DNA of 64,000 bases. Origin: Croceimicrobium sp963977415. Lineage in GTDB: Bacteria; Bacteroidota; Bacteroidia; Flavobacteriales; Schleiferiaceae. The translations under genes were made by a program, and so were the position numbers. The stretch lies in NCBI GenBank assembly GCA_963977415.1, contig CAXBOS010000001.1, positions 124,001-188,000 on the forward strand, read 5' to 3'. Positions 7,556 to 16,059 of the stretch are shown here, in pieces. Numbering within the stretch: position 1 is the first letter of the stretch; each line of letters begins with the position of its first letter. Under the pieces are notes generated by a model that searched no databases, was not told the origin of the DNA, and saw only the letters and a program-made list of their open reading frames with translations.

Positions 7556-10500
7556 TTAATTTCGATTTTGCAAAAAGGCTTCTACCTCTCTGCGACTGTA
7601 ATTATCGAGGAAAGGTCCACGGTATAAAGGAGGGTATAATTCAGAGCTAATGCTGCTGGCAACCCCATCTATAATAATGTCTAAATGTAACTTATAATGA
7701 TAAGTGTCGTAGGGCACAATTATATCCAATACGTTGGAGCCATTAAGCTCCTTTAGGGCTATAGGATTATCAGCATAGTCGTATTTAACCAGTTTCCAGT
7801 GATAAGTATAGGAATCTTGATCGCTTAAAGCACGCCATTTACCATTGGATTTTAATAAAGCTTGATAGCGGTGATGCATGCCGCCAATAACAGGTTTGGC
7901 CACGGGGATAATGCGAATTTCATCCTTTACTTTAGTCTCGGCGCCAGCTATCATTAGAAAGGATTGCTTTTTGGCACCGTTGAGGGTTTTCAGCCCATTA
8001 AAGGATACTTTATTACGAAAGATTTCATCTTGCCAAGCTTCGAGCAAGAAACCTATATTTTGCTTTTTAAAATACCCGCTGTATTTAGCGGGGCAACTAT
8101 TAATAAAGACAGAAGCGCCTAATTTTAGAAGCTCAGTTTCATCAATCTGTCCTGTCAATTTTTGATTTGGGTTGATATTAATTCCCACTGCATCGATAAA
8201 AGGAACCTGTTTTAAAATGTATTTTATGTTTTCTTCGCAAAAAGGGCCAGAGTCTATTTCTATGGAAATGCTTCTGCTGCTATCTAGCTTTTTAATTTCG
8301 CGTGAAACATCGGCTAGCCAATTTAGATAAGCTCTTCGCTCGTAGCTAAGTTCGGGCTGATTGTGATAAAAACCGAGCCTATTCCAGCTGGCACCCCCGA
8401 GATGCCAGGCGATGATACTTTTCTCGGTCATTCTGTTGCGCACACTATTCAGAATAAGCGCCTTGAGTTCCGCCAATTCATTAAGATCTTTCTCAAAGCT
8501 TTTGATATGCCCGGTCCAAAAACTGTAAAGGACCTGATGTTGAGATTGCTCGGCCTGATTTAAAATGTTGAAGTCGTAGAATCCTGGTCCTGTTCGTTTT
8601 ATAGTTTTTAGCCCTAATTCATTCATTTCCCTAAAGTCGTTTTCTAGCGTTTCTCTGAAAAGGGGATTACGGGTAGCTTGCCAGTCGGAGCCCTTGTAAT
8701 AGTTTACGCCAGCTAGTATTGGATAATCAATAGCAATGGAGGCGTCTACCTTGTTTTGGGAAATTTGTGGCGCATGCTTTTCTTCAAACGTTCTTTTTTC
8801 CTGCAGGGGCTTTGGGAAGGGAAGTGTAGCACTTAAACAGCTAAAGTCTTTCACGATTAGTCCGCCAATTTGGGCAAAAGAATCCGAAAGGCTTTTATAG
8901 TTGTTATATAAGTCTTGATGATTTTCAAAGTGGCTATTGAGTTCAAGAATTACGGGCAACTCTAAGCTATAAGCTTCACTTACATATAATTTTTGAAAAT
9001 CTTTATAAGGTGGGCTTTCACCGGTAAGAGCTTTGCTTAGGTCGGCTTTTAGCCAATCCACATAAGCCAATCCAGGAAAAAAACGATCGACATTTTGGGC
9101 ATCGCTAGCATGGTAAACGGAAATAATGTTATTTACACCAGACTTTCGGAAAAACTCATAAATATAGCGCCAAGCCTCTTGATATTTTTTACCGAGGGCA
9201 ATGCGATCATTTTCGGGAAGTCCAGCGCAGAGCGAATCGAATTGGGGTAGAAAGGAAATTAGTACCGGCTTTTCTTCGCGCATTATTTCCTTTGCAAACT
9301 GCGACATTCGATTATTTTGAGAGCCCAGAATTAGTTGATCGCAAAGCATCATTAAATCGGCACTACTTTTTAATTCGGATTGTTTAAAATTAATAAGTGG
9401 ATATTGGTTCTTAGCCCAAACTGCACTGAGGCCTTTTTGGAAATCGCTAATAGGCGCATTCCATTTAAAATTTATCTTCTGAATATTACAACTGCTCGTT
9501 TGGTTCGTTTGAGCTTTTTGGTAAGTAGCTCCCAAAAGGTGATTTACCGGATAAGCGGGCTTGGGGCCAATGGGTATATTTTCTATTTCTTTTAGTGAGG
9601 ATTGCTGGTAAAGAAGAACAATTATCGCTACTAAGAGTGGGGCAGCAGTATATCGTAAAACAACATAACTGCGCCGGCGCAGACGCCAAAAACGGTCTTT
9701 TAAGAAGCGGGTAGCATCGTCTATTTTCTTGGCAAAGGCATGCTTATTTAAGTATCGACGATAGCGGTTTTGCATGCTTATCATTACCATAAAGGCCATG
9801 AAAAAAACATTCATTAAAGCAAAGCCCGCCATAATGAGATTGTAGGGATTGAGGTCGCGTAACAGTCCGTAAATAATGGCTAAAATTGAAACTCCGGCCA
9901 CCACAAGGTTAGGGATATTTAAGGCCCAAATATTTTCTTCCTTACCATCTTTAGGGGTAGGGTTGTAGGGCACTTTGCGTCTTAATAGAGTGAAAACAAA
10001 CCCTAAGGAGTGAATCCACCAAGTACCAATCATCATGAGGCCGCCTTGCAGGTGAAAACCTCTTTCGTCTTCTTCCATTACCCACTTTTGAACGTAATGG
10101 CGAATTATTAAGGTACTAGCGGTGAAAGGAACGCCCAAAAGAATAAAGTTCCATAAACTCATCGTCATTGGGTTAGCCCCAAGAATGAGAGATAAAATAG
10201 GAATTAGAAAGTTAATGAGGTAAATGAAACCGGTAAAATAGTTCCAGGGGAGAATACCATAGTGAATTTTTTGACGAAGACTTAATTTGCTAAAGTTTTC
10301 TACATAAGTGGTAACTAATAATTCAAAAACTCCACGTGACCATTTTAGTTGCTGCTGGTAATAAGCAGAAAGGGTATTAGGCACTAAACCACGCGTTAGC
10401 ATTCGCGGCACATAGCTAGATTTCCAGCCTATACCATGCAGTTTCATACTGGTGTTCATGTCTTCGGCTAAACCGGGCGCATGTCCGCCAATGCTATCTA

Positions 10501-11251
10501 AAGCCGCTCTTCTAAAAGTACAATTTGCACCAATCGCTTGGGCGGTACCATAGCTATTCATGCTCATCATAATAGGCCCATAAAACTGGAAGGTTTGTTG
10601 AGCTGAACCTTTGGCAATTATATTTTCATAGATGTTGTAATAGCCCTGCACGACTTGCACAAAACCAATATCAGGATTATTAAAATGGGGTAATACCCAG
10701 TCTAAAAAATCCGGTGCTGGAATATGGTCGGGGTCGAGAATTAAGCAGATTTCCCCCGTGGCTTGTTGCAAGGCATTATTAATGTTTCCTGCTTTAGCAT
10801 TCACTTTTATTTCTCGGGTAACATGCTTAACCCCTAGTCTTTTGCACTGCTCAATTAAATAAGGGTCATTCCCTTCATCGCAGAGATAGGTAGTATGTGG
10901 GTACGTAATTTTTTGGATAGCTTCCAATGTTTCCACCAGCATATCGTAGGGTTCGCCGGGAACAAAAGTGGTGAGGATATCAACGGTATATTGTTTTTCT
11001 AAGATGGGGGTTTCTGGAACACTGATATCCCAGTAGTGATACCACTCATAGCTAATGCGAAGAATAATAAAAAGTAAGGCGAAAATAAGGGGATAATAAA
11101 GAGGTTTAAAGCCAATATACTCCTCTTGCAGAATGCCGTAGATAAAAAGCCCTGCGCTAATTACGCCAATAAGAATCATGGATCTTAAAAGCCACTTCTG
11201 CCTAAAGGTAGGGGCGATAACTGGACTGGGTCTTCTATTCTGGTACCACAT
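7556..11251 (-). CDS. Cellulose-synthase-like GT2 fused to two glycosidase-like domains
   Basis: A 1231-aa inner-membrane polysaccharide synthase. Two N-terminal TM helices (about 22-42 and 50-68) precede a processive GT2 domain. Its motifs are D125 (CDEGNDP), DPD at 173-175, AED at 262-264 and a QxxRW-like QQQLKW at 299-304, where the Arg is Lys. Several TM helices follow (about 327-550). The rest is predicted periplasmic. It holds a GH26-like barrel (about 620-830; AWRYIYEFF, NNIISVYHA, PGLAYVDWL), a second GH2/GH5-like barrel (about 860-1120) and an Ig-like C-terminal domain. In the second barrel the acid/base position reads WHLGGASW (around residue 950) where a Gly-Asn-Glu would be expected, so it looks inactive as a hydrolase. 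The start overlaps the stop of the upstream glycosidase gene by 17 bases. The polymer made is unknown. Confidence 0.85.
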   Translation of the reverse strand: MWYQNRRPSPVIAPTFRQKWLLRSMILIGVISAGLFIYGILQEEYIGFKPLYYPLIFALLFIILRISYEWYHYWDISVPETPILEKQYTVDILTTFVPGEPYDMLVETLEAIQKITYPHTTYLCDEGNDPYLIEQCKRLGVKHVTREIKVNAKAGNINNALQQATGEICLILDPDHIPAPDFLDWVLPHFNNPDIGFVQVVQGYYNIYENIIAKGSAQQTFQFYGPIMMSMNSYGTAQAIGANCTFRRAALDSIGGHAPGLAEDMNTSMKLHGIGWKSSYVPRMLTRGLVPNTLSAYYQQQLKWSRGVFELLVTTYVENFSKLSLRQKIHYGILPWNYFTGFIYLINFLIPILSLILGANPMTMSLWNFILLGVPFTASTLIIRHYVQKWVMEEDERGFHLQGGLMMIGTWWIHSLGFVFTLLRRKVPYNPTPKDGKEENIWALNIPNLVVAGVSILAIIYGLLRDLNPYNLIMAGFALMNVFFMAFMVMISMQNRYRRYLNKHAFAKKIDDATRFLKDRFWRLRRRSYVVLRYTAAPLLVAIIVLLYQQSSLKEIENIPIGPKPAYPVNHLLGATYQKAQTNQTSSCNIQKINFKWNAPISDFQKGLSAVWAKNQYPLINFKQSELKSSADLMMLCDQLILGSQNNRMSQFAKEIMREEKPVLISFLPQFDSLCAGLPENDRIALGKKYQEAWRYIYEFFRKSGVNNIISVYHASDAQNVDRFFPGLAYVDWLKADLSKALTGESPPYKDFQKLYVSEAYSLELPVILELNSHFENHQDLYNNYKSLSDSFAQIGGLIVKDFSCLSATLPFPKPLQEKRTFEEKHAPQISQNKVDASIAIDYPILAGVNYYKGSDWQATRNPLFRETLENDFREMNELGLKTIKRTGPGFYDFNILNQAEQSQHQVLYSFWTGHIKSFEKDLNELAELKALILNSVRNRMTEKSIIAWHLGGASWNRLGFYHNQPELSYERRAYLNWLADVSREIKKLDSSRSISIEIDSGPFCEENIKYILKQVPFIDAVGININPNQKLTGQIDETELLKLGASVFINSCPAKYSGYFKKQNIGFLLEAWQDEIFRNKVSFNGLKTLNGAKKQSFLMIAGAETKVKDEIRIIPVAKPVIGGMHHRYQALLKSNGKWRALSDQDSYTYHWKLVKYDYADNPIALKELNGSNVLDIIVPYDTYHYKLHLDIIIDGVASSISSELYPPLYRGPFLDNYSRREVEAFLQNRN

Positions 11252-12536
11252 AGAAAGGAAGGTTTACACTGCCAAAGTTTCCATGGCCGTCGGTAATTTT
11301 TACAAAGAGGCGATAAGGACCCGGTTTTGAAGGGCTATTAAAACTTATTTCCCCCTCTTTAGTGTTAGGCGAAAGGACTGTGTTTTCAAGCGCAGCGGGA
11401 GGGAGATCTCCTTTAACGAAAAACCAGTCTTCGGTGCGGACGGACCAATGATAGTTTAAACTGTCCTTTTCAGGGTCGCTGGCAAATACCTTGGCGAAAT
11501 GAGGAGTGGAGGGTTCTAAAAGTAACTCATTGGCATTGAAAATCGAGTCGATGCTTAATAAACCAACCTTAGGGGGACGATTGCTTTTTAACTCTTTACC
11601 AAAGCTTTCAGCGAGCGTAAAGTACATCTCGTTTTTTTCCCCTTCTTGTGAAAACACATTAAACCAAGTATGGGTTTGTTCTTGTCGCCAACCCCAAAAG
11701 AAGGCGAGTGAACCTAAAAAAGCGGGATTGTCTTTGGGTAAAAGACTATCGTAAATGGCAGCGAGTCGTTCGGCTTTTTGACTGCTATTAATTTCACCAG
11801 GTGCTCCCCAAACGGTCCCGTCAGATTCCCAAGGACCATTTTCGCCAAACTCTCCCACCACAAAGGGCTTGTCTAATAGCCAAGTCCATCTAGCGCGATC
11901 TGCTTCTAGCTGGTTTAAACGCCCAAAGGTGTTGACATAAACCAAGTCTATATTGCGAATTTTCAATCCAAAATTTAAGATAGCTTTATCGCCATAATTA
12001 GCGAGAGCTGTACCTACTGGATGATTAGGATCTCCACTTTTAAGGGAGTCTAAAATTTGATTGTAGCCTCTAGCAAATCCCCAATCTTTAATATCGTAGT
12101 AAATTAATTCATTGCCTAAACACCAACTAAGTAAGGCAGGGTGACCACTATATTTTTTAGCAAAAGCCTTTAATGTTCGGGCTGTCTCAGCCACTAAACT
12201 ATCATTGGGGTAGAACCACTTAGAATTACTTTTTGGAAGCCAAATTCCGGCTACAACGGCGATGTTTACGCTTTGTGCCTCATCTAAAATAGCCCCCAAA
12301 TTGGTAGTGTCATAGGTGCGAATGCAATTGCCGCCAATGGCCATAAGCTCTTTTAATCTCACCTCTCCAGAAACTCCTTTGATAATAAAAGGCTTTCCAT
12401 TGCGGATAAGCTGAAATTTATCGCCCGTTTTCTCAATATAAACGGTTCCTTTCGCCTGTTCAGAAGGTGAGCAGGCGGTCCATAAAAAACTGCTAAGCAG
12501 GACCAACAATAGATTTCGAGCGAGTAATTTTGTCAA
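11235..12536 (-). CDS. Glycoside hydrolase-like lipoprotein (GH2/GH5-type TIM barrel)
   Basis: A 433-aa lipoprotein. The signal peptide ends in a lipobox FLWTAC (Cys22). A TIM-barrel glycosidase domain follows: GKPFIIKGVSG, GGNCIRTYDT, then the acid/base motif WCLGNEL and a likely nucleophile in VVGEFGENGPWE, the paired Glu pattern of clan GH-A retaining enzymes. The C-terminal 100 residues look like an Ig/cadherin-like domain (SDPEKDSLNYHWSV). The only plausible start is TTG at 12534-12536. It overlaps the GT2 gene by 17 bases, so it probably trims, transfers or cross-links the glycan made by that synthase. Exact GH family uncertain. Confidence 0.8.
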   Translation of the reverse strand: MTKLLARNLLLVLLSSFLWTACSPSEQAKGTVYIEKTGDKFQLIRNGKPFIIKGVSGEVRLKELMAIGGNCIRTYDTTNLGAILDEAQSVNIAVVAGIWLPKSNSKWFYPNDSLVAETARTLKAFAKKYSGHPALLSWCLGNELIYYDIKDWGFARGYNQILDSLKSGDPNHPVGTALANYGDKAILNFGLKIRNIDLVYVNTFGRLNQLEADRARWTWLLDKPFVVGEFGENGPWESDGTVWGAPGEINSSQKAERLAAIYDSLLPKDNPAFLGSLAFFWGWRQEQTHTWFNVFSQEGEKNEMYFTLAESFGKELKSNRPPKVGLLSIDSIFNANELLLEPSTPHFAKVFASDPEKDSLNYHWSVRTEDWFFVKGDLPPAALENTVLSPNTKEGEISFNSPSKPGPYRLFVKITDGHGNFGSVNLPFYVVPE

Positions 12537-12601
12537 TGTAAAGGTCTAATAAAAAGCAAAGTAAATCCAAACAGTATTAAAAATACTATAAATCCAAGAA
12601 A

Positions 12602-14422
12602 TTATTGCGAGTTACAACGTTTAATATAAGCCAATTGATCACCTGAATTAAAATCGGGGATGTTTCTATCAATAACTTTAAGGCCTCCATTTTGATTAAT
12701 TAAAAAGAGCGGTATTAGTCTGCCGTCCATTTCTTTCACTAAATTTTTATAGTCCTGTTGGCTTTCGCAAGATGCCTCTTTAACGTGATCGGCTTGCCTA
12801 ATGGATTGCGCTAAGTTTAAGTAATCGACGGTAGCGGCAAAAAGCACATTTAAAGGGAACCGAATATCGCCAGCTTCTAATTCTTTTTTGCTACTCAGTC
12901 GGAACACGTGGTTCTCACCAAATTCATCTTTGTAAAAATTACAAGAGAGGTTATTAATATCAGCACTAGAAGTGAGAGCCATTAGCTTTCCAATATTGGT
13001 AAGGTCCAAATCCTCCAATACGCTATCACTTAAAATGCTGCCATCATAAACCTCAAAACCTAGTTTTTGGGCTTCTTTTAAATTGTTTTTAGAAGTATCT
13101 GCTAACAGTACTTCAATGCCTTTATTTTTAAGATACGTTCCTAAAAAGCGTGCGTTTTCATTGGCACCAGCAATTAAAAAGCCTTGCGGTTCTTCGCGTT
13201 CAACCTTTAATAAGCGTGCGATATATTTGGAGCTAGCTCCTTGAATTACAACCGTTCCCACAATCATCATAAAAGTAAGGGGCAGGATGAGTTCTGCTTG
13301 CTCATGGTTAATGCTAGCGTCGGTATTATTGCTAAGCTGCAAGGCAAATAAAGAAGCTACTGCGGCCGCAACAATTCCTTTGGGCCCTACCCAAGACATA
13401 AATAAAATCTCGCGCCAATTGAAATCAGAACGAATAGTGCTTAACCAAACGATTAAGGGACGAAGGCCAAAGGTTACTACCGCAAAAAGTATTAGTGAGG
13501 CCTGACCTAGTTTTTCAATTTGACTGATATCAATTCTACTGGAGAGCAGGATAAATAGCACCGAAATAAGAATGATGCTTACGTCTTCTTTAAAGGATAA
13601 AATTTTCTTGAGGTTTTGCACCCTTACATTAGCTAGAATTATCCCCATAAAAGTGGTCGACATAAGGCCGGCTTCGTGGGCAATAAACTCGGCAAAAGTA
13701 AAGGCCATAATAACCATTCCTAAGGCCATAACATTTCGTAAATAGGCGGGTAAGCGATTTTTCTCTAGCAACCAACGCAAGAAAAAAGCGGCCAAGGCCC
13801 CTACAAACATGCCCGAAGAAACGGTGATGAAAAATTCTTTAAAAACCTCTACGGTATTCGAATTTCCAAGGTCGCTAGTTTGAATAAATTCATAAACTAA
13901 CACGGCAATTAATGCTCCCAAGGGGTCAATTAAAATCCCTTCCCATTTCAGTACACTATTAATGCGCATATTGGGCCTAACATTTCGTAAAATGGGAATA
14001 ACAACAGTAGGCCCAGATACAATAATTAAAGCCCCAAAGAGAAAGGCCAAGCGATAGTCGAGGCCCAGCAGATAATGAGCGGCAAACCCTCCACCAAATA
14101 AGGTAATTATCGGTCCAACTATCAGGAGGTTTCGCACCACTCGGGCTTGATCACGAATTTCTCGCAGCTTTAGGGTTAAGCCACCTTCGAAAAGAATTAC
14201 CCCTACAGAAATCGAAACAAAAGCAAAAAGTAAGTCGCCTGAAAAAATGTCGTCACCATCTAATATTTTTTCGCCATCAGGACTAAAAAGAGTAGAGGCT
14301 GGGCCCAGGGCTAAGCCAATAATTATTAAAGGAAGAATGGCAGGAATTTTAATTTTCCACGCCAGCCATTGGGCGAAAACGCTTAAAATTAATATGCTCG
14401 CTAATTCGGCCATTCCCTCCAT
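12602..14422 (-). CDS. Cation:proton antiporter (CPA family) with TrkA-N-like domain
   Basis: A 606-aa inner-membrane Na+/H+ or K+/H+ antiporter. About 12 TM helices cover residues 5-400, including IIVSGPTVVIPILR and WEGILIDPLGALIAVLVYEF (acidic residue in a TM helix, typical of NhaP-type exchangers) and WVGPKGIVAAAVASLF. A cytoplasmic Rossmann-like TrkA-N domain follows from about residue 415 (FLIAGANENARFLG, then VLLADTS), and a further regulatory tail. It lies 28 bases after the LMW-PTP-like gene and 65 bases before the glycosidase gene. Ion specificity cannot be read from the sequence. Confidence 0.9.
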   Translation of the reverse strand: MEGMAELASILILSVFAQWLAWKIKIPAILPLIIIGLALGPASTLFSPDGEKILDGDDIFSGDLLFAFVSISVGVILFEGGLTLKLREIRDQARVVRNLLIVGPIITLFGGGFAAHYLLGLDYRLAFLFGALIIVSGPTVVIPILRNVRPNMRINSVLKWEGILIDPLGALIAVLVYEFIQTSDLGNSNTVEVFKEFFITVSSGMFVGALAAFFLRWLLEKNRLPAYLRNVMALGMVIMAFTFAEFIAHEAGLMSTTFMGIILANVRVQNLKKILSFKEDVSIILISVLFILLSSRIDISQIEKLGQASLILFAVVTFGLRPLIVWLSTIRSDFNWREILFMSWVGPKGIVAAAVASLFALQLSNNTDASINHEQAELILPLTFMMIVGTVVIQGASSKYIARLLKVEREEPQGFLIAGANENARFLGTYLKNKGIEVLLADTSKNNLKEAQKLGFEVYDGSILSDSVLEDLDLTNIGKLMALTSSADINNLSCNFYKDEFGENHVFRLSSKKELEAGDIRFPLNVLFAATVDYLNLAQSIRQADHVKEASCESQQDYKNLVKEMDGRLIPLFLINQNGGLKVIDRNIPDFNSGDQLAYIKRCNSQ

Positions 14423-14450
14423 CCAACTGTTATTTATTAAGTGTAAAAGT

Positions 14451-14861
14451 TTATTTCAATAATGTGCTTACTAGTTCTTTCGCAAAGCCTTTAATCTCGT
14501 CTCTTAGAACTCGCATTTCTTGCAAACGTTCGACTCCGCCAAAGCCTTCAATTTCGCTAAAATTAGCATAAAAAACTTGGCATTGCTCCGTTTTCAACTC
14601 GGCTTCTAGCATTAAGTTTTCTGCGCAGAATAAAATGGCATTATAGGGATAAGCCTCAACTTCCTTTAATGATTTAGAAGTTTGCCCGGCGATTACATAG
14701 CCATCTTCGGCCATTATGCGAATAGCTTGGGGGTCAATGCCCGTGGCTTCTTTGCCAGCACTAATTACTTGGGCTCTCTTATTCAGTGCTTTAGCTAGGT
14801 AAGCTTCTAGTATCTGACTACGAATAGAGTTATGGTTATCTACGATTAGAAGTTTAAGCAA
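14451..14861 (-). CDS. LMW phosphatase/arsenate reductase-like protein lacking catalytic Cys
   Basis: A 136-aa protein with the N-terminal layout of the low-molecular-weight phosphotyrosine phosphatase/ArsC fold. The P-loop C-x-x-N-x-x-R-S is recognisable as DNHNSIRS at residues 8-15, so the nucleophilic Cys is Asp. The following QILEAYLAKAL helix and ISAGKEATGIDPQAIRIM match the ArsC/LMW-PTP pattern. Without the Cys neither phosphatase nor thiol-dependent arsenate reductase chemistry is expected; a binding or regulatory role is inferred. The start appears to be TTG (14859-14861). First gene ahead of the antiporter. Confidence 0.65.
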   Translation of the reverse strand: MLKLLIVDNHNSIRSQILEAYLAKALNKRAQVISAGKEATGIDPQAIRIMAEDGYVIAGQTSKSLKEVEAYPYNAILFCAENLMLEAELKTEQCQVFYANFSEIEGFGGVERLQEMRVLRDEIKGFAKELVSTLLK

Positions 14862-14947
14862 AAGGAAATATTTTTATTCTGGTGGTTTTGAGGGGGAAGT
14901 TAATTATTATTGCTGCAATATTAGAATAGAAATTTCAAAAGCCTAGA

Positions 14948-15496
14948 ATGAAAATATATACAAAGGGGGGTGATCAAGGCGAAACGTCTTTAATTGGTGG
15001 CGCACGCGTTTTAAAAAATCACAGCCGCATAGAAGCCTATGGTACTATTGATGAGTTAAATGCTATTATTGGTATTGTACGCGATTCGTCTCAGAACGCA
15101 TCTGCCGACGAGCAATTAGAGGCGGTGCAGAATATTCTTTTTAGCATTGGTTCGGCTCTCGCTGCCGCAGATGGCCATAAAATGCAATTGCCCGACTTCG
15201 AGGAAACAGCAATTGAAGATTTAGAAAAGGCAATAGACCAGATGAATGAAGAATTGGAACCGCTGCGAAATTTTATTTTACCCGGTGGCGATTTAGCTTC
15301 GTCTTATTGCCATTTGGCGCGCACTGTATGTAGAAGGGCGGAAAGAAAGGTGGTCGCCATGCAACAAGAACTTCAGGTAGAACCCAAAATTGTAAAATAC
15401 CTAAATCGCCTAAGCGACTACTTTTTTACTTTAGGGAGGTTTTACACCAAATTAAACAGCGGCAAAGAGACGCTTTGGAACCCTCGTAAGGCTTGA
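14948..15496 (+). CDS. Cob(I)alamin adenosyltransferase, PduO type
   Basis: A 182-aa ATP:corrinoid adenosyltransferase that makes adenosylcobalamin from cob(I)alamin and ATP in the cytoplasm. The PduO-family signature is plain: N-terminal YTKGGDQGETSLIGG for ATP binding, IEAYGTIDELNAIIG, and the C-terminal helices FILPGGDLAS, CHLARTVCRRAERKV and LNRLSDYFFTLGR. The length is normal for the family. It is divergent from the ArsC-like gene and stands alone. It probably supplies B12-dependent enzymes elsewhere. Confidence 0.95.
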   Translation: MKIYTKGGDQGETSLIGGARVLKNHSRIEAYGTIDELNAIIGIVRDSSQNASADEQLEAVQNILFSIGSALAAADGHKMQLPDFEETAIEDLEKAIDQMNEELEPLRNFILPGGDLASSYCHLARTVCRRAERKVVAMQQELQVEPKIVKYLNRLSDYFFTLGRFYTKLNSGKETLWNPRKA

Positions 15497-15593
15497 GGCA
15501 ATTTTAAGGCAAAAGTGCCGCCGAATCTTTTCAACATTTGACTGCAAATTAGGAGATTGTTACAATTTTATTTCTACTAATGGCAAATAGAAC

Positions 15594-15623
15594 TTGCGCA
15601 GGTCAAAGAAAAAATTATTTTTG
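15594..15623 (+). promoter_or_regulatory. Complete Bacteroidota promoter of the DUF2795 gene
   Basis: A TTG (15594-15596) and TATTTTTG (15616-15623) are separated by 19 bases, matching the TTTG-N19-TAnnTTTG arrangement of the Bacteroidota primary sigma factor. The ATG follows 29 bases later. Confidence 0.6.
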
Positions 15624-15652
15624 CAAAAAATTAGCGCCTAAAATACTAAAAT

Positions 15653-15877
15653 ATGTATTGGACTTTAGAACTTGCTAGCTATTTAAGCGATGCTCCTTGG
15701 CCAGCTACAAAGGACGAATTGGTAGATTATTCCATCAGAACAGGTGCTCCTCTAGAAGTGGTTGAAAACCTTCAAGCCATGGAAGAAGAGGAAGAAGAGG
15801 TGTATGAGTCTATTGAAGACATTTGGCCCGATTATCCCTCTGAGGAAGATTTCCTCTGGAACGAGGATGAGTATTAA
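15653..15877 (+). CDS. Small acidic DUF2795-like protein
   Basis: A 74-aa protein. The first 45 residues (ELASYLSDAPWPATKDELVDYSIRTGAP) resemble the DUF2795 helical domain conserved in Bacteroidota. The C-terminal 30 residues are very acidic (EEEEEEVYESIEDIWPDYPSEEDF). It has its own promoter and terminator and so is monocistronic. Function unknown. Confidence 0.8.
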   Translation: MYWTLELASYLSDAPWPATKDELVDYSIRTGAPLEVVENLQAMEEEEEEVYESIEDIWPDYPSEEDFLWNEDEY

Positions 15878-15900
15878 ATAGCAACATTAATAATCTTGCA

Positions 15901-15929
15901 AAGGCTGTCATTTTATGATGGCCTTTTTT
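15901..15929 (+). terminator. Rho-independent terminator of the DUF2795 gene
   Basis: The inverted repeat AAGGCtGTCAT/ATGATGGCCTT with a short AT loop is followed by TTTTTT, 24 bases after the stop codon. Confidence 0.75.
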
Positions 15930-16059
15930 GTTCACCTTAGTTCAAATTGAACCGAAAGAGCTATTGCTACACGGCTTTGTTTGTTAGTGCGCCATAGATT
16001 TTAGCTACATTCTATGGTCGATTCAGTTTTGAGAGCCGCTGTTTTGAAAGCTTCGAATC

